From contig CAMLML010000048.1 of assembly GCA_946481095.1 (NCBI GenBank), positions 1 through 34,308 on the forward strand: DNA of 34,308 bases, read 5' to 3'. Both the position numbers and the translations under genes were made by a program. Shown here piece by piece: positions 17,600 through 27,353 of the stretch; within the stretch, counting starts at the first letter, position 1, and every line of letters starts with the position of its first letter. This DNA is from an uncultured Cellvibrio sp. GTDB taxonomy: Bacteria > Pseudomonadota > Gammaproteobacteria > Pseudomonadales > Cellvibrionaceae. The notes under the pieces were generated by a model, which worked only from the letters and a program-made list of their open reading frames with translations, was not told the DNA's origin and searched no databases.

Positions 17600-18508
17600 T
17601 TAACCCGGAGATTTTTTTTCTGCATTGACCGGATCCGTTGCAGGATGGCGATAATTTTCAATGCTGTAAACCAGTACTGCACCACCTAAAATGATTGCCC
17701 AGGTAAGATTTATCCACAATAAAAACAGGGGGATAGCGGCAAAAGCACCATAAACCAAACCATAGGACGAATAGGTCACTACCCAGGCAAAAATAGCTTT
17801 TAATCCATGAAAAAAAAGGGTGGTAATACCTGCACCCACTACACCGTGCCACAAAGTCACACGACTGTTGGGCAGCGCCACAAATAAAATGGTAAATGCC
17901 AGCCAGGTCAGGAAAAATGGAGCGGCTCCCAACAAGGTCTTAATGGCTTTGTATTCAGAGATATTACCGAACAACTGCAATGAAAAAACATAAGTGCTCA
18001 TCGCCAGTGTCGCCCCCAATAATAAAGGTCCGATACTGAGCACCAGCCAATAGATAATTAATTTTATAAATCCCCGGGGACGGCGCTTAACTCCCCAGAT
18101 CACATTCAAATTATCTTCAATATTTTTGATCATCATTTGCACTGAAAACACCAGAAAAATAACACCTATCCAGGTGAGATTTTTGGCTTGATTGGCAAAT
18201 GTTTTAAGGTATTTCACCAGATCCGCACTGGTGTCGGGTAAAAAGTGACTGAAAAGAAATTCCTCAACCTGTAATCCCAATGATTGGTAACTGGGAAAAA
18301 AGGAGAAAGCAACATAGGTGACTGTAATCAAAGGTACTATTGCAAATAGAGAAACGTATGTCAGTGCAGCTGCACTTGTCAGGCATTTGCTGGAATCAAA
18401 ATGTTGATAACCAAACCACAAAAAACCTCTGAGCCAAATACAGGCAGTACACAATTTTCCAAACCAGGGGAATAGTGTTTTTAAATTGGAAAACAAAACC
18501 ATCTCCAT
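17600..18508 (-). CDS. YihY/BrkB (UPF0761) family inner-membrane protein
   Basis: This is a 302-residue protein with about six hydrophobic membrane segments. The family signature region near residues 40-60 (CLTSAAALTYVSLFAIVPL) and the DNLNVIWGVKRRPRGF segment are typical. The family was once called tRNA-processing ribonuclease BN by mistake; its true function is unknown, with transport or envelope roles suggested. Starts at 18508 (MEMVLF) or two codons later are equally possible; neither has a strong Shine-Dalgarno. It is divergent from wrbA, with 77 bases between the starts that must hold both promoters. Confidence 0.9.
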   Translation of the reverse strand: MEMVLFSNLKTLFPWFGKLCTACIWLRGFLWFGYQHFDSSKCLTSAAALTYVSLFAIVPLITVTYVAFSFFPSYQSLGLQVEEFLFSHFLPDTSADLVKYLKTFANQAKNLTWIGVIFLVFSVQMMIKNIEDNLNVIWGVKRRPRGFIKLIIYWLVLSIGPLLLGATLAMSTYVFSLQLFGNISEYKAIKTLLGAAPFFLTWLAFTILFVALPNSRVTLWHGVVGAGITTLFFHGLKAIFAWVVTYSSYGLVYGAFAAIPLFLLWINLTWAIILGGAVLVYSIENYRHPATDPVNAEKKSPG

Positions 18509-18540
18509 TCACTTGTTCATTATGTTCCCGGCAGGGATAA

Positions 18541-19197
<657 letters not shown>

Positions 19198-19327
19198 TAT
19201 TGAAATACACATTTTTTTGAGACTCCCTGCACAGCTTTCATGTTAGCGCGAACAGCTGGCTTTACATTGAAACTGCTAGTCTTTAGACTCGGTAACTATG
19301 TGTTTTGAAGTGATAATTCAAAATACA

Positions 19328-19349
19328 TCTCAAACAAAATAGTTTGAGA
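19328..19349 (+). promoter_or_regulatory. Hairpin in the leader of the double pectate lyase gene
   Basis: TCTCAAAC (19328-19335) and GTTTGAGA (19342-19349) form an 8-bp perfect stem with a 6-base A-rich loop, about 135 bases upstream of the lyase ATG. It could be an operator or an mRNA leader hairpin. The 286-base gap after wrbA is otherwise without a recognised gene apart from the tiny frame listed next. Confidence 0.35.
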
Positions 19350-19363
19350 GGATAAAAAAAATA

Positions 19364-19441
19364 ATGGTCAGAAAAATCAACGCGAACAAAGCCTCTTATT
19401 CAACACACACTCAATGCTTTGATTCGATAATTCAGGCGTGA
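19364..19441 (+). CDS. Possible 25-residue leader peptide
   Basis: A short frame MVRKINANKASYSTHTQCF... ends at TGA 19441, 42 bases before the lyase start. AGAGGA (19347-19352) lies 11 bases before its ATG, just overlapping the hairpin above. It matches no known leader and shows no run of one amino acid, so it may be accidental. It is listed because it occupies the leader of a large inducible-looking gene. Confidence 0.2.
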   Translation: MVRKINANKASYSTHTQCFDSIIQA

Positions 19442-19483
19442 GTACGGCAGCTCACCCACACAATAACCTTAAAGGTATTGAAC

Positions 19484-22400
19484 ATGACTATTTCCCCTAC
19501 TCGCTGGATTCAGGCGACGGTAGCAGGGAGCCTATTGGCTTTTGGCTCCGCACATGCTGCGGTTGAAGGTTATGCGACCCTCAATGGTGGTACAACAGGT
19601 GGTGCCGGAGGCCAGGTGGTTTATGCCAGCACCGGTACAGAAATCAACCAGGCTATGTGTAATCGTGCTACTGATGACACACCCTTGATCATTTATGTGA
19701 CGGGTACGATAAATCACGGGAACACAACCAAAGCTTCAGGCAGCTGTGACACTACCGCAGAAGAAATCCAGTTCAAAGGGGTTAAAAATATTTCCTTGAT
19801 TGGTGTTGGTAATGCAGCCGTGTTTGACCAGATTGGTATACACCTGCGCGATACATCCAACATCATTCTGCAAAATCTGCACATCAAAAATGTAAAGAAA
19901 TCCGGTTCACCTACTTCCAACGGCGGTGACGCAATTGGTATGGAGTCCAATGTATTCAATGTCTGGGTTGACCACTGCGAACTCGAAGCTTCCGGCGGTG
20001 AAAGTGATGGTTATGACTCACTGTTGGATATGAAAGCAACAACCCAATATGTGACTGTGTCTTATACCTACTACCACGATTCTGACCGTGGTGGCTTGAT
20101 GGGTTCAAGCGACAGCGATGACACCAATACTTTTGTCACCTTCCACCATAACTACTACAAAAATATGAATTCGCGCTTACCCTTGTTACGCCATGGTACA
20201 GCGCATGCCTATAACAACTATTACGATGGGATCCGCTCAACCGGCATGAACCCCCGTATTGGTGGCAAAATCAAAGCACAAAACAACTATTTCGAAAATT
20301 CCCGCAACCCGATAGGTACTTTTTACACGACTGATATGGGTTACTGGGATGTCAGCGGTAATATCTTTGGTAACAATGTGACCTGGGTAACTGCAGCAGA
20401 TGAATTCCCTGCTGGCCCCGATGTTGTATCCACTACATCTATTAACATCCCCTACTCTTACAAGCTGGATTCAGCGGCCTGTGTTCCCCAAATAGTGATG
20501 GCGACAGCAGGTTCCGGTAAAGGGCTGTTGACATCTGATGGTACCTGCTCGGTAACTTCATCTTCTGCTTCCACTGCTGTGAGTTCTTCAAGATCCAGCT
20601 CCCTGGTATCATCAAGCCGCTCCAGCTCCAGCACTTCTGTGGCTTCATCAAGAAGTTCAAGTGTTGCCAGTTCAGTTTCTGTTCCATCAGGTACCAACCT
20701 GTCTATAGGTGCAGGTGCTGATGGTACATCCAAAGGTGCGGGTAGCTACGGCAATGTGATCGATGGCAACCTGAGCACCTACTGGTCACCCAGTGGTACT
20801 ACAGGTCGTGTTTCTGTTAAGTGGAGCAGCGCAAAAACTGTCAGTTCTGTTGTGATTCGTGAAGCTTCCGGCTTCGAAGGCAGAATTACCAGCTGGACTT
20901 TGACCGACAACAGTACAGGTGCGTTACTGGCCAGCGGCTCAAGTGTTGGCACTATTAATTTTGCAAGCGTTTCTACTACAAAATTGAATTTCAATATTGT
21001 GAGCGCAAGTTCAACACCTGCTGTTGCGGAATTCGAGACTTATTCAGGCTCAGTGGTCGTCAGTTCAAGCTCTTTGGCTTCTTCCAGTATTTCCAGCTCA
21101 ATCAGCTCTTCCAGCAGATCAAGCTCGTTGAGTTCTTCAAGTCGTTCCAGTTCATTGAGCTCATCCAGTCGTTCAAGCTCGATCAGCTCTTCAAGCCGTT
21201 CAAGCTCATTGAGTTCATCCAGTCGCTCCAGCTCAATCAGTTCATCCAGCCTGTCGTCTGCCAACAACTGTGCCACCCAATGTAACTGGTGGGGAACGAC
21301 CTACCCTTCATGTGTCAACCAATCTGAAGGTTGGGGATGGGAAAATGGCAAAAGCTGTATAGGCAACACCACTTGCGCATCCCAACCACAACCTTATGGT
21401 GGCGGTTTGATCAATAGTTGTGGCATTAGCTCAAGTTCAAGTGTCAGCTCTTCACAATCCAGCTCAAGCGTGAGTTCAAGCATCAGCAGCTCATCACGCT
21501 CAAGCTCGGTTTCAAGCCTGAGCTCATCTCGTTCCAGTTCAAACTCGAGTTCCAGTTCATCACGTTCAAGTTCAAGCTCCAGTATCAGTTCTTCACGATC
21601 CAGCAGTTCAAGCTTGAGTTCTTCTTCAAGATCCAGTAGCTCAAGTTCGGTATCCAACACCACTGCTTGTCAACAACTGATCAACGATTCCAGCGTCAAC
21701 TGGCGTGAATCCGCACTGCAAACAGACCAGGAGATTGTTGCTTGTTTGTACAACTCACTGGGTAAAGCGGTCGGTTTTGGTGAGAAAGCAACCGGTGGTT
21801 ACAACCCTGCTGGCGGCAGCAACCTGATTGTGATCAAGAAAAATACCGGCGTTTCTATCGAACAACAAATTCTCGATGCTATCAGTACTGATGCCTACAA
21901 CTGGATTGTGTTTGATAAAGATGACTTTGCATCAGAAACCGATATCGCCATGTATCGTTTGAACTGTGGTGACGCTGCTGTGTTGAGTGCTCTTGATGGA
22001 GCCACCCAGGCACAATGCCTGAGCCATACCACATGGTGTGCAGCCAAAGGGGTGTCCAGTGCAAGCTGTGCAGCAACTTTCTTCAACAGCAAATTGAATA
22101 ATGCCAACCTGGCCATTCGCAACAAAATGATCATGAACAACACCACCATTGACGGTCGTGGTAGCAAGGCCTACTTCTACTTCAATGGTTTAAAAATTGG
22201 TGCTGATGACAGTGGTGCAAGTACTCATGTTTCACAAAACGTAATCATCACCAATATGGAATTCCGTGGCGCAGGCCATGTGGAAGATCATGGTCTTGAC
22301 CCCGATATGATCCGCTCAACCGGCGCTTCACACGATATCTGGATTCACCAGAACACCTTCGACACCACAGGTGACTCTGCATTTGATGTGAAAGTGGGTG

Positions 22401-23053
22401 CTTACGACATTACGGTATCGTTCAATCTGGTGAAAAACGTCAAACGTGCCGCGTTACACGGCTCCAGTGACAGCCACACCATCGATACCCAAATCAAAAC
22501 CACCATTCACAACAATGCTTTTGTGACAACTGACGCGGACTACTCAATCCTGGGCAACACCATGCGTCGCGTACCTTTGTTACGCCATGGCCAAAGCCAC
22601 ATGTTCAACAATGTCTTCTACGGTTATCGCAAAGACTTGATGAGTATCCGTGTGGGCGGTCGCTTGTTGTTTGAAAACAATATGGTCGTTAACAACATCA
22701 GTAACAGTGAAGGCGATGACATCACTTATTGGGCAGGCAATCTGGTTGACTCAGCCTATGAAAATGGTGGCCTGAAAATCACGGGCAGTTATGTATGGGC
22801 AGGTGATGGTAATTGTCAGCTGCAAGGTACTGGAAGTGATTTATCAGCCAGCTACGGCTCAACACCGGATATGAATGCGCTATACAGTTCTGCATCCCAA
22901 GCAACGATTAATGCAAACCGTTTTGCAGCAGGAAAAGATTTGGCTGATTACGTATTTGCAACTGCAGGAAAAGGTGGAAAAGCTCCATATAATTCGCCTT
23001 ACACTGCAGGTCGCACAGCAACTATTGCAGCACGACCAATCAGCTGTCAGTAA
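19484..23053 (+). CDS. Secreted double-domain pectate lyase (PL1-F5/8-CBM10-PL1) with polyserine linkers
   Basis: This is a 1189-residue extracellular enzyme expected to cleave polygalacturonate by beta-elimination. Order: signal peptide 1-25 (cleavage GSAHA/AVEG); PL1 domain about 27-350 with [16 protein letters not shown] and RLPLLRHG (Arg231, Arg236); Ser-rich linker about 357-401; F5/8 type C or CBM32-like beta-sandwich about 403-523; Ser/Arg linker about 524-590; CBM10 about 593-646 ([21 protein letters not shown]); third Ser linker about 648-725; second PL1-type beta-helix 726-1189 with [16 protein letters not shown] and RVPLLRHG (Arg1029, Arg1034). Shared motifs show the two catalytic domains are homologous but clearly diverged; the second carries extra N-terminal segments. 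ATG 19484 follows AAAGG; a TTG two codons earlier is unlikely. A terminator follows at 23074. The architecture is typical of Cellvibrio-like degraders; substrate fine specificity is unknown. Confidence 0.93.
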   Translation: MTISPTRWIQATVAGSLLAFGSAHAAVEGYATLNGGTTGGAGGQVVYASTGTEINQAMCNRATDDTPLIIYVTGTINHGNTTKASGSCDTTAEEIQFKGVKNISLIGVGNAAVFDQIGIHLRDTSNIILQNLHIKNVKKSGSPTSNGGDAIGMESNVFNVWVDHCELEASGGESDGYDSLLDMKATTQYVTVSYTYYHDSDRGGLMGSSDSDDTNTFVTFHHNYYKNMNSRLPLLRHGTAHAYNNYYDGIRSTGMNPRIGGKIKAQNNYFENSRNPIGTFYTTDMGYWDVSGNIFGNNVTWVTAADEFPAGPDVVSTTSINIPYSYKLDSAACVPQIVMATAGSGKGLLTSDGTCSVTSSSASTAVSSSRSSSLVSSSRSSSSTSVASSRSSSVASSVSVPSGTNLSIGAGADGTSKGAGSYGNVIDGNLSTYWSPSGTTGRVSVKWSSAKTVSSVVIREASGFEGRITSWTLTDNSTGALLASGSSVGTINFASVSTTKLNFNIVSASSTPAVAEFETYSGSVVVSSSSLASSSISSSISSSSRSSSLSSSSRSSSLSSSSRSSSISSSSRSSSLSSSSRSSSISSSSLSSANNCATQCNWWGTTYPSCVNQSEGWGWENGKSCIGNTTCASQPQPYGGGLINSCGISSSSSVSSSQSSSSVSSSISSSSRSSSVSSLSSSRSSSNSSSSSSRSSSSSSISSSRSSSSSLSSSSRSSSSSSVSNTTACQQLINDSSVNWRESALQTDQEIVACLYNSLGKAVGFGEKATGGYNPAGGSNLIVIKKNTGVSIEQQILDAISTDAYNWIVFDKDDFASETDIAMYRLNCGDAAVLSALDGATQAQCLSHTTWCAAKGVSSASCAATFFNSKLNNANLAIRNKMIMNNTTIDGRGSKAYFYFNGLKIGADDSGASTHVSQNVIITNMEFRGAGHVEDHGLDPDMIRSTGASHDIWIHQNTFDTTGDSAFDVKVGAYDITVSFNLVKNVKRAALHGSSDSHTIDTQIKTTIHNNAFVTTDADYSILGNTMRRVPLLRHGQSHMFNNVFYGYRKDLMSIRVGGRLLFENNMVVNNISNSEGDDITYWAGNLVDSAYENGGLKITGSYVWAGDGNCQLQGTGSDLSASYGSTPDMNALYSSASQATINANRFAAGKDLADYVFATAGKGGKAPYNSPYTAGRTATIAARPISCQ
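21098..21250 (+). repeat. 27-bp tandem repeat coding for Ser-rich linker
   Basis: Inside the second linker of the lyase gene, Arg codons recur at 21116, 21143, 21170, 21197 and 21224, exactly 27 bases apart, in the unit R-SSS-(L/I)-SSSS. Serine codons vary between TCN and AGY types between copies, so the protein repeat is conserved better than the DNA. Confidence 0.85.
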
Positions 23054-23073
23054 TTGTTATCAATGCATCAATA

Positions 23074-23101
23074 AAAAAACCGGGTTCATACCCGGTTTTT
23101 T
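23074..23101 (+). terminator. Rho-independent terminator of the double pectate lyase
   Basis: A stem with GC core ACCGGGT/ACCCGGT extended by A/T pairs (23074-23085 with 23090-23101), 4-base loop TCAT and six T residues, 20 bases after the stop. The A-run on the other side would let it work for the convergent lipoprotein gene too. Confidence 0.9.
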
Positions 23102-23120
23102 ATTCTGTTGTTTAAATGAT

Positions 23121-23888
23121 TTACTTGCACGTTGAATTCGTTAAAAAATAAGTGGGGATCAAACCTGATGTCATTATCTCCTGATAATCCAGCTTGGTCA
23201 GCTTATTACTTTTTTCCAAAGCAGCCAGCAAATAACCGCTGTAGAAAGGGATAATCATGGCAGCTTTCAGGCATTTATTTTCTTCCACCAATAAAAACTG
23301 ACTGGCAACACTATCAGAACCACCTTTGTTCCAAACATAAAATTTTTCTGAACCCAAAATTTTGGTTTGTGATGGCTTACCCCAAATTTTGGCAATTTGT
23401 TCGTAAGGTTTTTCAGGTTTAAGATTACTGAAATGATTGATGTAAACATTGAGTTTTCTGAGGATATATTCCTCACTAACCGGGCCTGGTTGTTTGGTGT
23501 GCTCATTAAATTCACGCCAGGGTGACTGTGTTATTTTTAACGAATTTGAATCCCTTCTCTGACATTCTACTTCGCCTATATGATGAAACTGTTGCCGACC
23601 TATGTTGACTGACTGCCCCATTATTGGCGTGTACATATCACGCTGCACGACTTCGCCCAGTTGATAAATAATTTTCCCCTTACCCTGACACAAGTGTTCA
23701 TAAGTCTGCTGCCAATAGGCAGCAGCATCCCTTTTTGATTTGGCAAAATATTCAACCCTATACCTTTCACCCGCAATATGTAACAGCACATATCCCTGAC
23801 CGTATTTGTGTTCACGGAAACCTGCTGCACAGGAGCAAAGTATTAATGAGAGAAATAAAATATGAAAAATTTTGATTGCACTATCCAT
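23121..23888 (-). CDS. Hypothetical lipoprotein, distantly CC0125/CC1285-like
   Basis: This is a 255-residue protein with a lipoprotein signal MDSAIKIFHILFLSLILCSC; the lipidated Cys would be residue 20. The following region (GYVLLHIAGERYRVEYFAKS ... YWQQTYEHLCQGKGK) resembles the small CC0125/CC1285 lipoprotein family, in which a strand pair is followed by a helix ending in a cysteine. The C-terminal half (about 120-255) is unrecognised. Start 23888 is chosen because AGGG precedes it and the signal is then well formed; ATG 23921 would add 11 charged residues before the signal. It lies 106 bases downstream of the WHH nuclease gene on the same strand, but nothing marks it as an immunity protein. 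Function unknown. Confidence 0.7.
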   Translation of the reverse strand: MDSAIKIFHILFLSLILCSCAAGFREHKYGQGYVLLHIAGERYRVEYFAKSKRDAAAYWQQTYEHLCQGKGKIIYQLGEVVQRDMYTPIMGQSVNIGRQQFHHIGEVECQRRDSNSLKITQSPWREFNEHTKQPGPVSEEYILRKLNVYINHFSNLKPEKPYEQIAKIWGKPSQTKILGSEKFYVWNKGGSDSVASQFLLVEENKCLKAAMIIPFYSGYLLAALEKSNKLTKLDYQEIMTSGLIPTYFLTNSTCK

Positions 23889-23994
23889 TTTTAAATCCCT
23901 GATTTTTTTTCTCGCTATCATGCCTGACGCTCACTGGCATTATTACTGTGTTAGATGGATTGATAAAAACTCATCATGGGACTGAATAATGTCA

Positions 23995-24465
23995 TTATCC
24001 ATATGTGCAATCATTTGCATAACAATATTGCGATACACCGCCCCAATGATAAGTTTGATGATCTTCATCCTTCATCAAATACATAGTGCCCTGTTTTACA
24101 CTATGATCGTAATCGTGAAAATGATGCCAGACACAGTTTTTCGGCGTCGATGTATAACCGCAAGCACGATTGGCGTTCGCATAATCATCCACACGTTTGC
24201 CGGTGTAATTAATCAACACCTTTTTGATATAGCTGGCACCAGGATCAAGGCCCGGTTGATTAACTCCGCCCAAAGAAAACCATACAATGGTGGGCGTACC
24301 TGAAGTGTTTGGGGAATAACGGATAACAGGAAATTTTTTACGATCCCCCAGCTCTGTCAGCAAAAATTGTTCAAATTCAGATTTGCTACTGAATAATCCC
24401 CTTACATCCTTACTCGCCCAACCTGCATTCGATTTTTCAGCTAATTGCTTTCTGGTTAATGGCAT
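23995..24465 (-). CDS. Orphan WHH-type HNH/EndoVII-fold nuclease domain protein
   Basis: This is a 156-residue protein without signal peptide. The C-terminal region has CVWHHFHDYDHSVKQGTMYL (111-130; Trp113-His114-His115, His117) and then DEDHQTYHWGG (His136, His140). This is the W-H-H ... M-x-L-(V/M) ... H...H(T/W)GG layout of WHH-family nuclease toxins. Those domains normally sit at the C-terminus of large polymorphic toxins; here it is free-standing. The N-terminal LTRKQLAEKSNAGWASKDVRGLF looks like a small helical segment. Start 24465 is decided by AAGAGGTG seven bases upstream; the frame extends upstream to a TTG but without a ribosome binding site. The end NDCTYG has an extra Cys pair (Cys148, Cys153). 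DNA or RNA cleavage is inferred from the family. Confidence 0.65.
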   Translation of the reverse strand: MPLTRKQLAEKSNAGWASKDVRGLFSSKSEFEQFLLTELGDRKKFPVIRYSPNTSGTPTIVWFSLGGVNQPGLDPGASYIKKVLINYTGKRVDDYANANRACGYTSTPKNCVWHHFHDYDHSVKQGTMYLMKDEDHQTYHWGGVSQYCYANDCTYG

Positions 24466-24642
24466 GACGCACCTCTTGATTGTTGTAAACATAAAACCAC
24501 TGACTGTCTTGCCATGTAAAATTACCCGATTATTCCCAATAGAAACACTGGGCATGGCGCATTTCGCTGCAATCTTGAGGATATTTTTTTCATATCCACT
24601 ATAGTTATTAGCAGACAATCTACCCCCATAAGTTGAACCCAG

Positions 24643-25764
24643 ATGACTCTAGTACCCGTAACCGCAGAGTTACCAAAAGCCAGGATATTACTTGTAGACG
24701 ATTCCAAAATCGTCAGGGTTACCATATCCAGAATATTGTCCGTTAAATTTGATTTGGTTATTGCGGAGAATGGTGAAGAAGCCTGGCAAAAAATTTGTGA
24801 AGACGACAGCATTCAAATGGTATTTACCGATTTGGGAATGCCATTACTCGATGGTTATGGACTTATTCAACGTATAAGGCAATCTGAAAATGAAGGTATT
24901 CGTCATCAACCGGTAATTGTGATTACAGGTGCAGCCGAAGAAGAGGATGTTAAAAAAAGAGTATTTGAATTAGGTGCAACTGATTTTATAACCAAACCGT
25001 TTAACCCTACTGAAATTCTGGCAAGGGCAGAAGCCCATACCAGTTATCGTCGTGATAAAGAAGTATTACAAAAAAATGTCGATATTGATTTACTGACCGC
25101 CACCTTAAATCACAATGGCTTGAAAAAACAATTGGATAAAGATGTCTCTTTTATCAATCGACATGCCGAAAATATGGCCGTTGTGCTTTTTGAGTTGGAT
25201 GATTTTAAAACCTTGCATGATCGTGTCGGCGATAAAATTTGCAACAGCATTATCCAGCAAACTGCCAATAGTTTACTAAGCGCAATTCGCAAGGAAGATA
25301 GTGTTGGGCGCTATGGCCTGGATAAATTTCTGGTGATTTTGCCCATGGCCAAAACCGAAGGCGTGATCATGCTGGCCAAACGTTTATGCGAACGAATAAG
25401 AACATTTAAAATAAAAGTTGGCGAACAAATTGTCCCAGTCAGCATTTCAGCAGGAATTTCAATTGTTCGAAAGGGTGTTCCCACCAGTGCCGACGCTTTG
25501 GTTGCTGCTGCTGAACAAGCACTGCTCAACGCCAATAAAGTAGGACAAGGTGAAGTTCAATTATTAAAACTTGATGATTCCAACACGGATGAGAAAACAC
25601 AACTGTTGTCGATTGATAATTTGCTTGATGCTATCAGCAAAGGTGAAGTTGATATTACCGAACACCAAATGAATCAATTAATAAAACGCCTGTCGCCATT
25701 GGTTACACTGATGACAGAAAAACAAAAATCGCGGTTGATTAAAACAGACAACACTGCAGAATAA
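24643..25764 (+). CDS. Response regulator with degenerate GGDEF domain
   Basis: This is a 373-residue protein. The receiver (15-130) is complete: LLVDDSK, acceptor Asp63 in FTDLGMPLLD, Thr in VITGAAE and Lys in TKPF. The GGDEF-like domain (about 145-295) has GLDKF (225-229) where GGDEF is expected, so the catalytic Gly-Gly and Asp/Glu-Glu-Phe pattern is broken and cyclase activity is unlikely. Upstream RKED (216-219) preserves the RxxD inhibitory-site spacing, so it may still bind c-di-GMP as a receptor. A C-terminal tail of about 70 residues follows. No strong ribosome binding site precedes ATG 24643. It is divergent from the WHH nuclease gene and convergent with the PL10 lyase gene, sharing a terminator. 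Confidence 0.88.
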   Translation: MTLVPVTAELPKARILLVDDSKIVRVTISRILSVKFDLVIAENGEEAWQKICEDDSIQMVFTDLGMPLLDGYGLIQRIRQSENEGIRHQPVIVITGAAEEEDVKKRVFELGATDFITKPFNPTEILARAEAHTSYRRDKEVLQKNVDIDLLTATLNHNGLKKQLDKDVSFINRHAENMAVVLFELDDFKTLHDRVGDKICNSIIQQTANSLLSAIRKEDSVGRYGLDKFLVILPMAKTEGVIMLAKRLCERIRTFKIKVGEQIVPVSISAGISIVRKGVPTSADALVAAAEQALLNANKVGQGEVQLLKLDDSNTDEKTQLLSIDNLLDAISKGEVDITEHQMNQLIKRLSPLVTLMTEKQKSRLIKTDNTAE

Positions 25765-25771
25765 AAAATTA

Positions 25772-25803
25772 AAAAACCCATCGCACAATTGCGACAGGTT
25801 TTT
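25772..25803. terminator. Bidirectional terminator between REC-GGDEF-like and PL10 genes
   Basis: AAAAACC (25772-25778) pairs with GGTTTTT (25797-25803), and inside it TCGCA (25781-25785) pairs with TGCGA (25790-25794) around CAAT, with a 2x2 internal loop. T-runs lie on both strands, eight bases after one stop and about 30 bases from the other. Confidence 0.8.
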
Positions 25804-25834
25804 GGTTTTTACAATAAAAATCTATACGCTGCAA

Positions 25835-27202
25835 TTAATAGCCAACACTAACCGCATAACTGAGCAAGCTGCCCGCATAGTTACCACCCCACTCGTAACC
25901 ATATCGACGCTCAGGCTCAATAGCCATTATGTCGTATTGCTTACCGTTTCCAGGAGGACTATCTGTTGGTAACCGACCACTAAAAAATCCTGTATCGGTA
26001 TCCAAATCATAAAATCGATACCACATAGTAGAACCGGATTTGGATTGTATCGGGTTATAGGTATCGTCAGTGCTACCACTGGCTCGTTTGACATAAGCCG
26101 TGTCCGCAACTTTTACACTGTCACTGCGAAACCAGGCTAATGCAGCTTTCACAGCCTGCTCGATTTCAGGAGTTTGTGGACGTGACATTAAAAATGCGAC
26201 CACCAATACAGATTCTTTACCGCTTTTGGATGGCAACTCATAAGAGCGAGCGCCGAGCGGAGCATAAGTCACCGGATCATGCTGCGCGCACCAAACAGTT
26301 TTTACATTGTTCTGCACTATTTGTGAGGCCAGTATGTATTCAACCGCAGACTCCAAGGCTGTATTGATGGATGACAACTGGGTGCTGGTAAATAAATCGC
26401 CATTGAGGGGCGCAATCGATTTGCCGGCTTGATCCAACAACGTCAGTACACGCGCCATAGCATTATCGTTAAAAGTGACATAATTGGAATAAATAGTACC
26501 TGTACGCGCTGGATACACTTGTGGCCATCCGCCCGATGAATATTGCATTTTCAACAAAAAATCGAGTGCATTACGCGCCGCATCGCGATAAGCCGTTACA
26601 CCACTACGCTGGTAAACATCTGCCAAAAATAAAATTTCACTGACAGTTGCATTGTTATCGATGGTTCCCAGTTCAACACCGTTCGCTCCCGTCCACTCGG
26701 AACGCGCAGCGGAACCATTCCAGGGGGAATCATACTTGGTCACAGCAAATTTATAAAAACCACCGTGAGGCATTTGCCAGGTGATCATATTGTCCGCACG
26801 TAGTTTGTCTGCGGTTAGTTTGGCAGCAGCATCGCCTGTAGAACTTAACCAACTTTTGTAATTATTTAACACTGTATTAATCGGGTTGTTGGTTTGCGCT
26901 AACAAAGGTGCATCTGAATTACTCGAATTCGAACTTGAAGAGTTGCTCAGTGTTGAACTACTCGACATTGAGAGACTGCTTGACACATAACTGCTGCTTG
27001 ATACAGAACTAATTGAATTAGAACTGGAATTTGAACTGTTGGAAACAGAACTGCTTGTTGAATTGCTGGATGAATGACTACTGCTAACAACAGAAACACT
27101 GGATGCAGGAGTCGAAGAGTTTGAATTGGATGATCCCGAAGAACCCCCACAGCCGGATAAAATCAGTCCGGCACCGAGTGCAAACAAAAAAGTAATTTTC
27201 AT
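25835..27202 (-). CDS. Pectate lyase, PL10 family, lipoprotein with Ser-rich linker
   Basis: This 455-residue protein is probably anchored to the outer membrane. The signal MKITFLFALGAGLILSGC has a lipobox with Cys18. A Ser/Asn/Val linker spans 19-96, and an (alpha/alpha)-barrel-type PL10 catalytic domain runs from about 100 to 455. Recognisable PL10 segments are ITWQMPHGGFYKF, LLKMQYSSGGWPQVYP, WCAQHDPVTYAPLGARSYELP, and the C-terminal MWYRFYDLDTDTGFFSGR. It cleaves polygalacturonate by beta-elimination in the same way as the PL1 enzyme. No carbohydrate-binding module is present. Cell-surface retention versus the secreted double lyase at 19484 suggests a division of labour: release outside, final cutting at the surface (inference). 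Confidence 0.9.
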   Translation of the reverse strand: MKITFLFALGAGLILSGCGGSSGSSNSNSSTPASSVSVVSSSHSSSNSTSSSVSNSSNSSSNSISSVSSSSYVSSSLSMSSSSTLSNSSSSNSSNSDAPLLAQTNNPINTVLNNYKSWLSSTGDAAAKLTADKLRADNMITWQMPHGGFYKFAVTKYDSPWNGSAARSEWTGANGVELGTIDNNATVSEILFLADVYQRSGVTAYRDAARNALDFLLKMQYSSGGWPQVYPARTGTIYSNYVTFNDNAMARVLTLLDQAGKSIAPLNGDLFTSTQLSSINTALESAVEYILASQIVQNNVKTVWCAQHDPVTYAPLGARSYELPSKSGKESVLVVAFLMSRPQTPEIEQAVKAALAWFRSDSVKVADTAYVKRASGSTDDTYNPIQSKSGSTMWYRFYDLDTDTGFFSGRLPTDSPPGNGKQYDIMAIEPERRYGYEWGGNYAGSLLSYAVSVGY

Positions 27203-27353
27203 GGATTTATCTCAGTTATAAAACTTCTGCCACATACACGGGCGATAACAACTAACCGAAACCTGTGCCGAAAGTCCGCATTCTTATAAGATCAATATTT
27301 TGCGGTAGGCGATGTTAACCCAGGCGCCATTATTTTGTAATAGATCTTATCAA

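Noticed and set aside
21098..21250. Regular repeats considered as a CRISPR array
   Set aside because: The units are contiguous, in frame, without spacers, and lie inside a coding sequence for a Ser-rich linker.
21394..21663. Long Leu/Glu-rich antisense frames opposite the lyase linkers
   Set aside because: They are the mirror of serine codons (AGY/TCN read backwards gives Leu/Glu-rich frames) and not real genes.
23121..24465. Lipoprotein as immunity partner of the WHH nuclease
   Set aside because: A 106-base gap, a lipoprotein signal sending it out of the cytoplasm, and similarity to a general lipoprotein family do not support an immunity role; left open only as co-transcription.
24575..24605. 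TTGAGG and TATAGT as a promoter for the degenerate GGDEF gene
   Set aside because: The spacer is 19 bases and the match is modest, so it is not strong enough to list as a feature.
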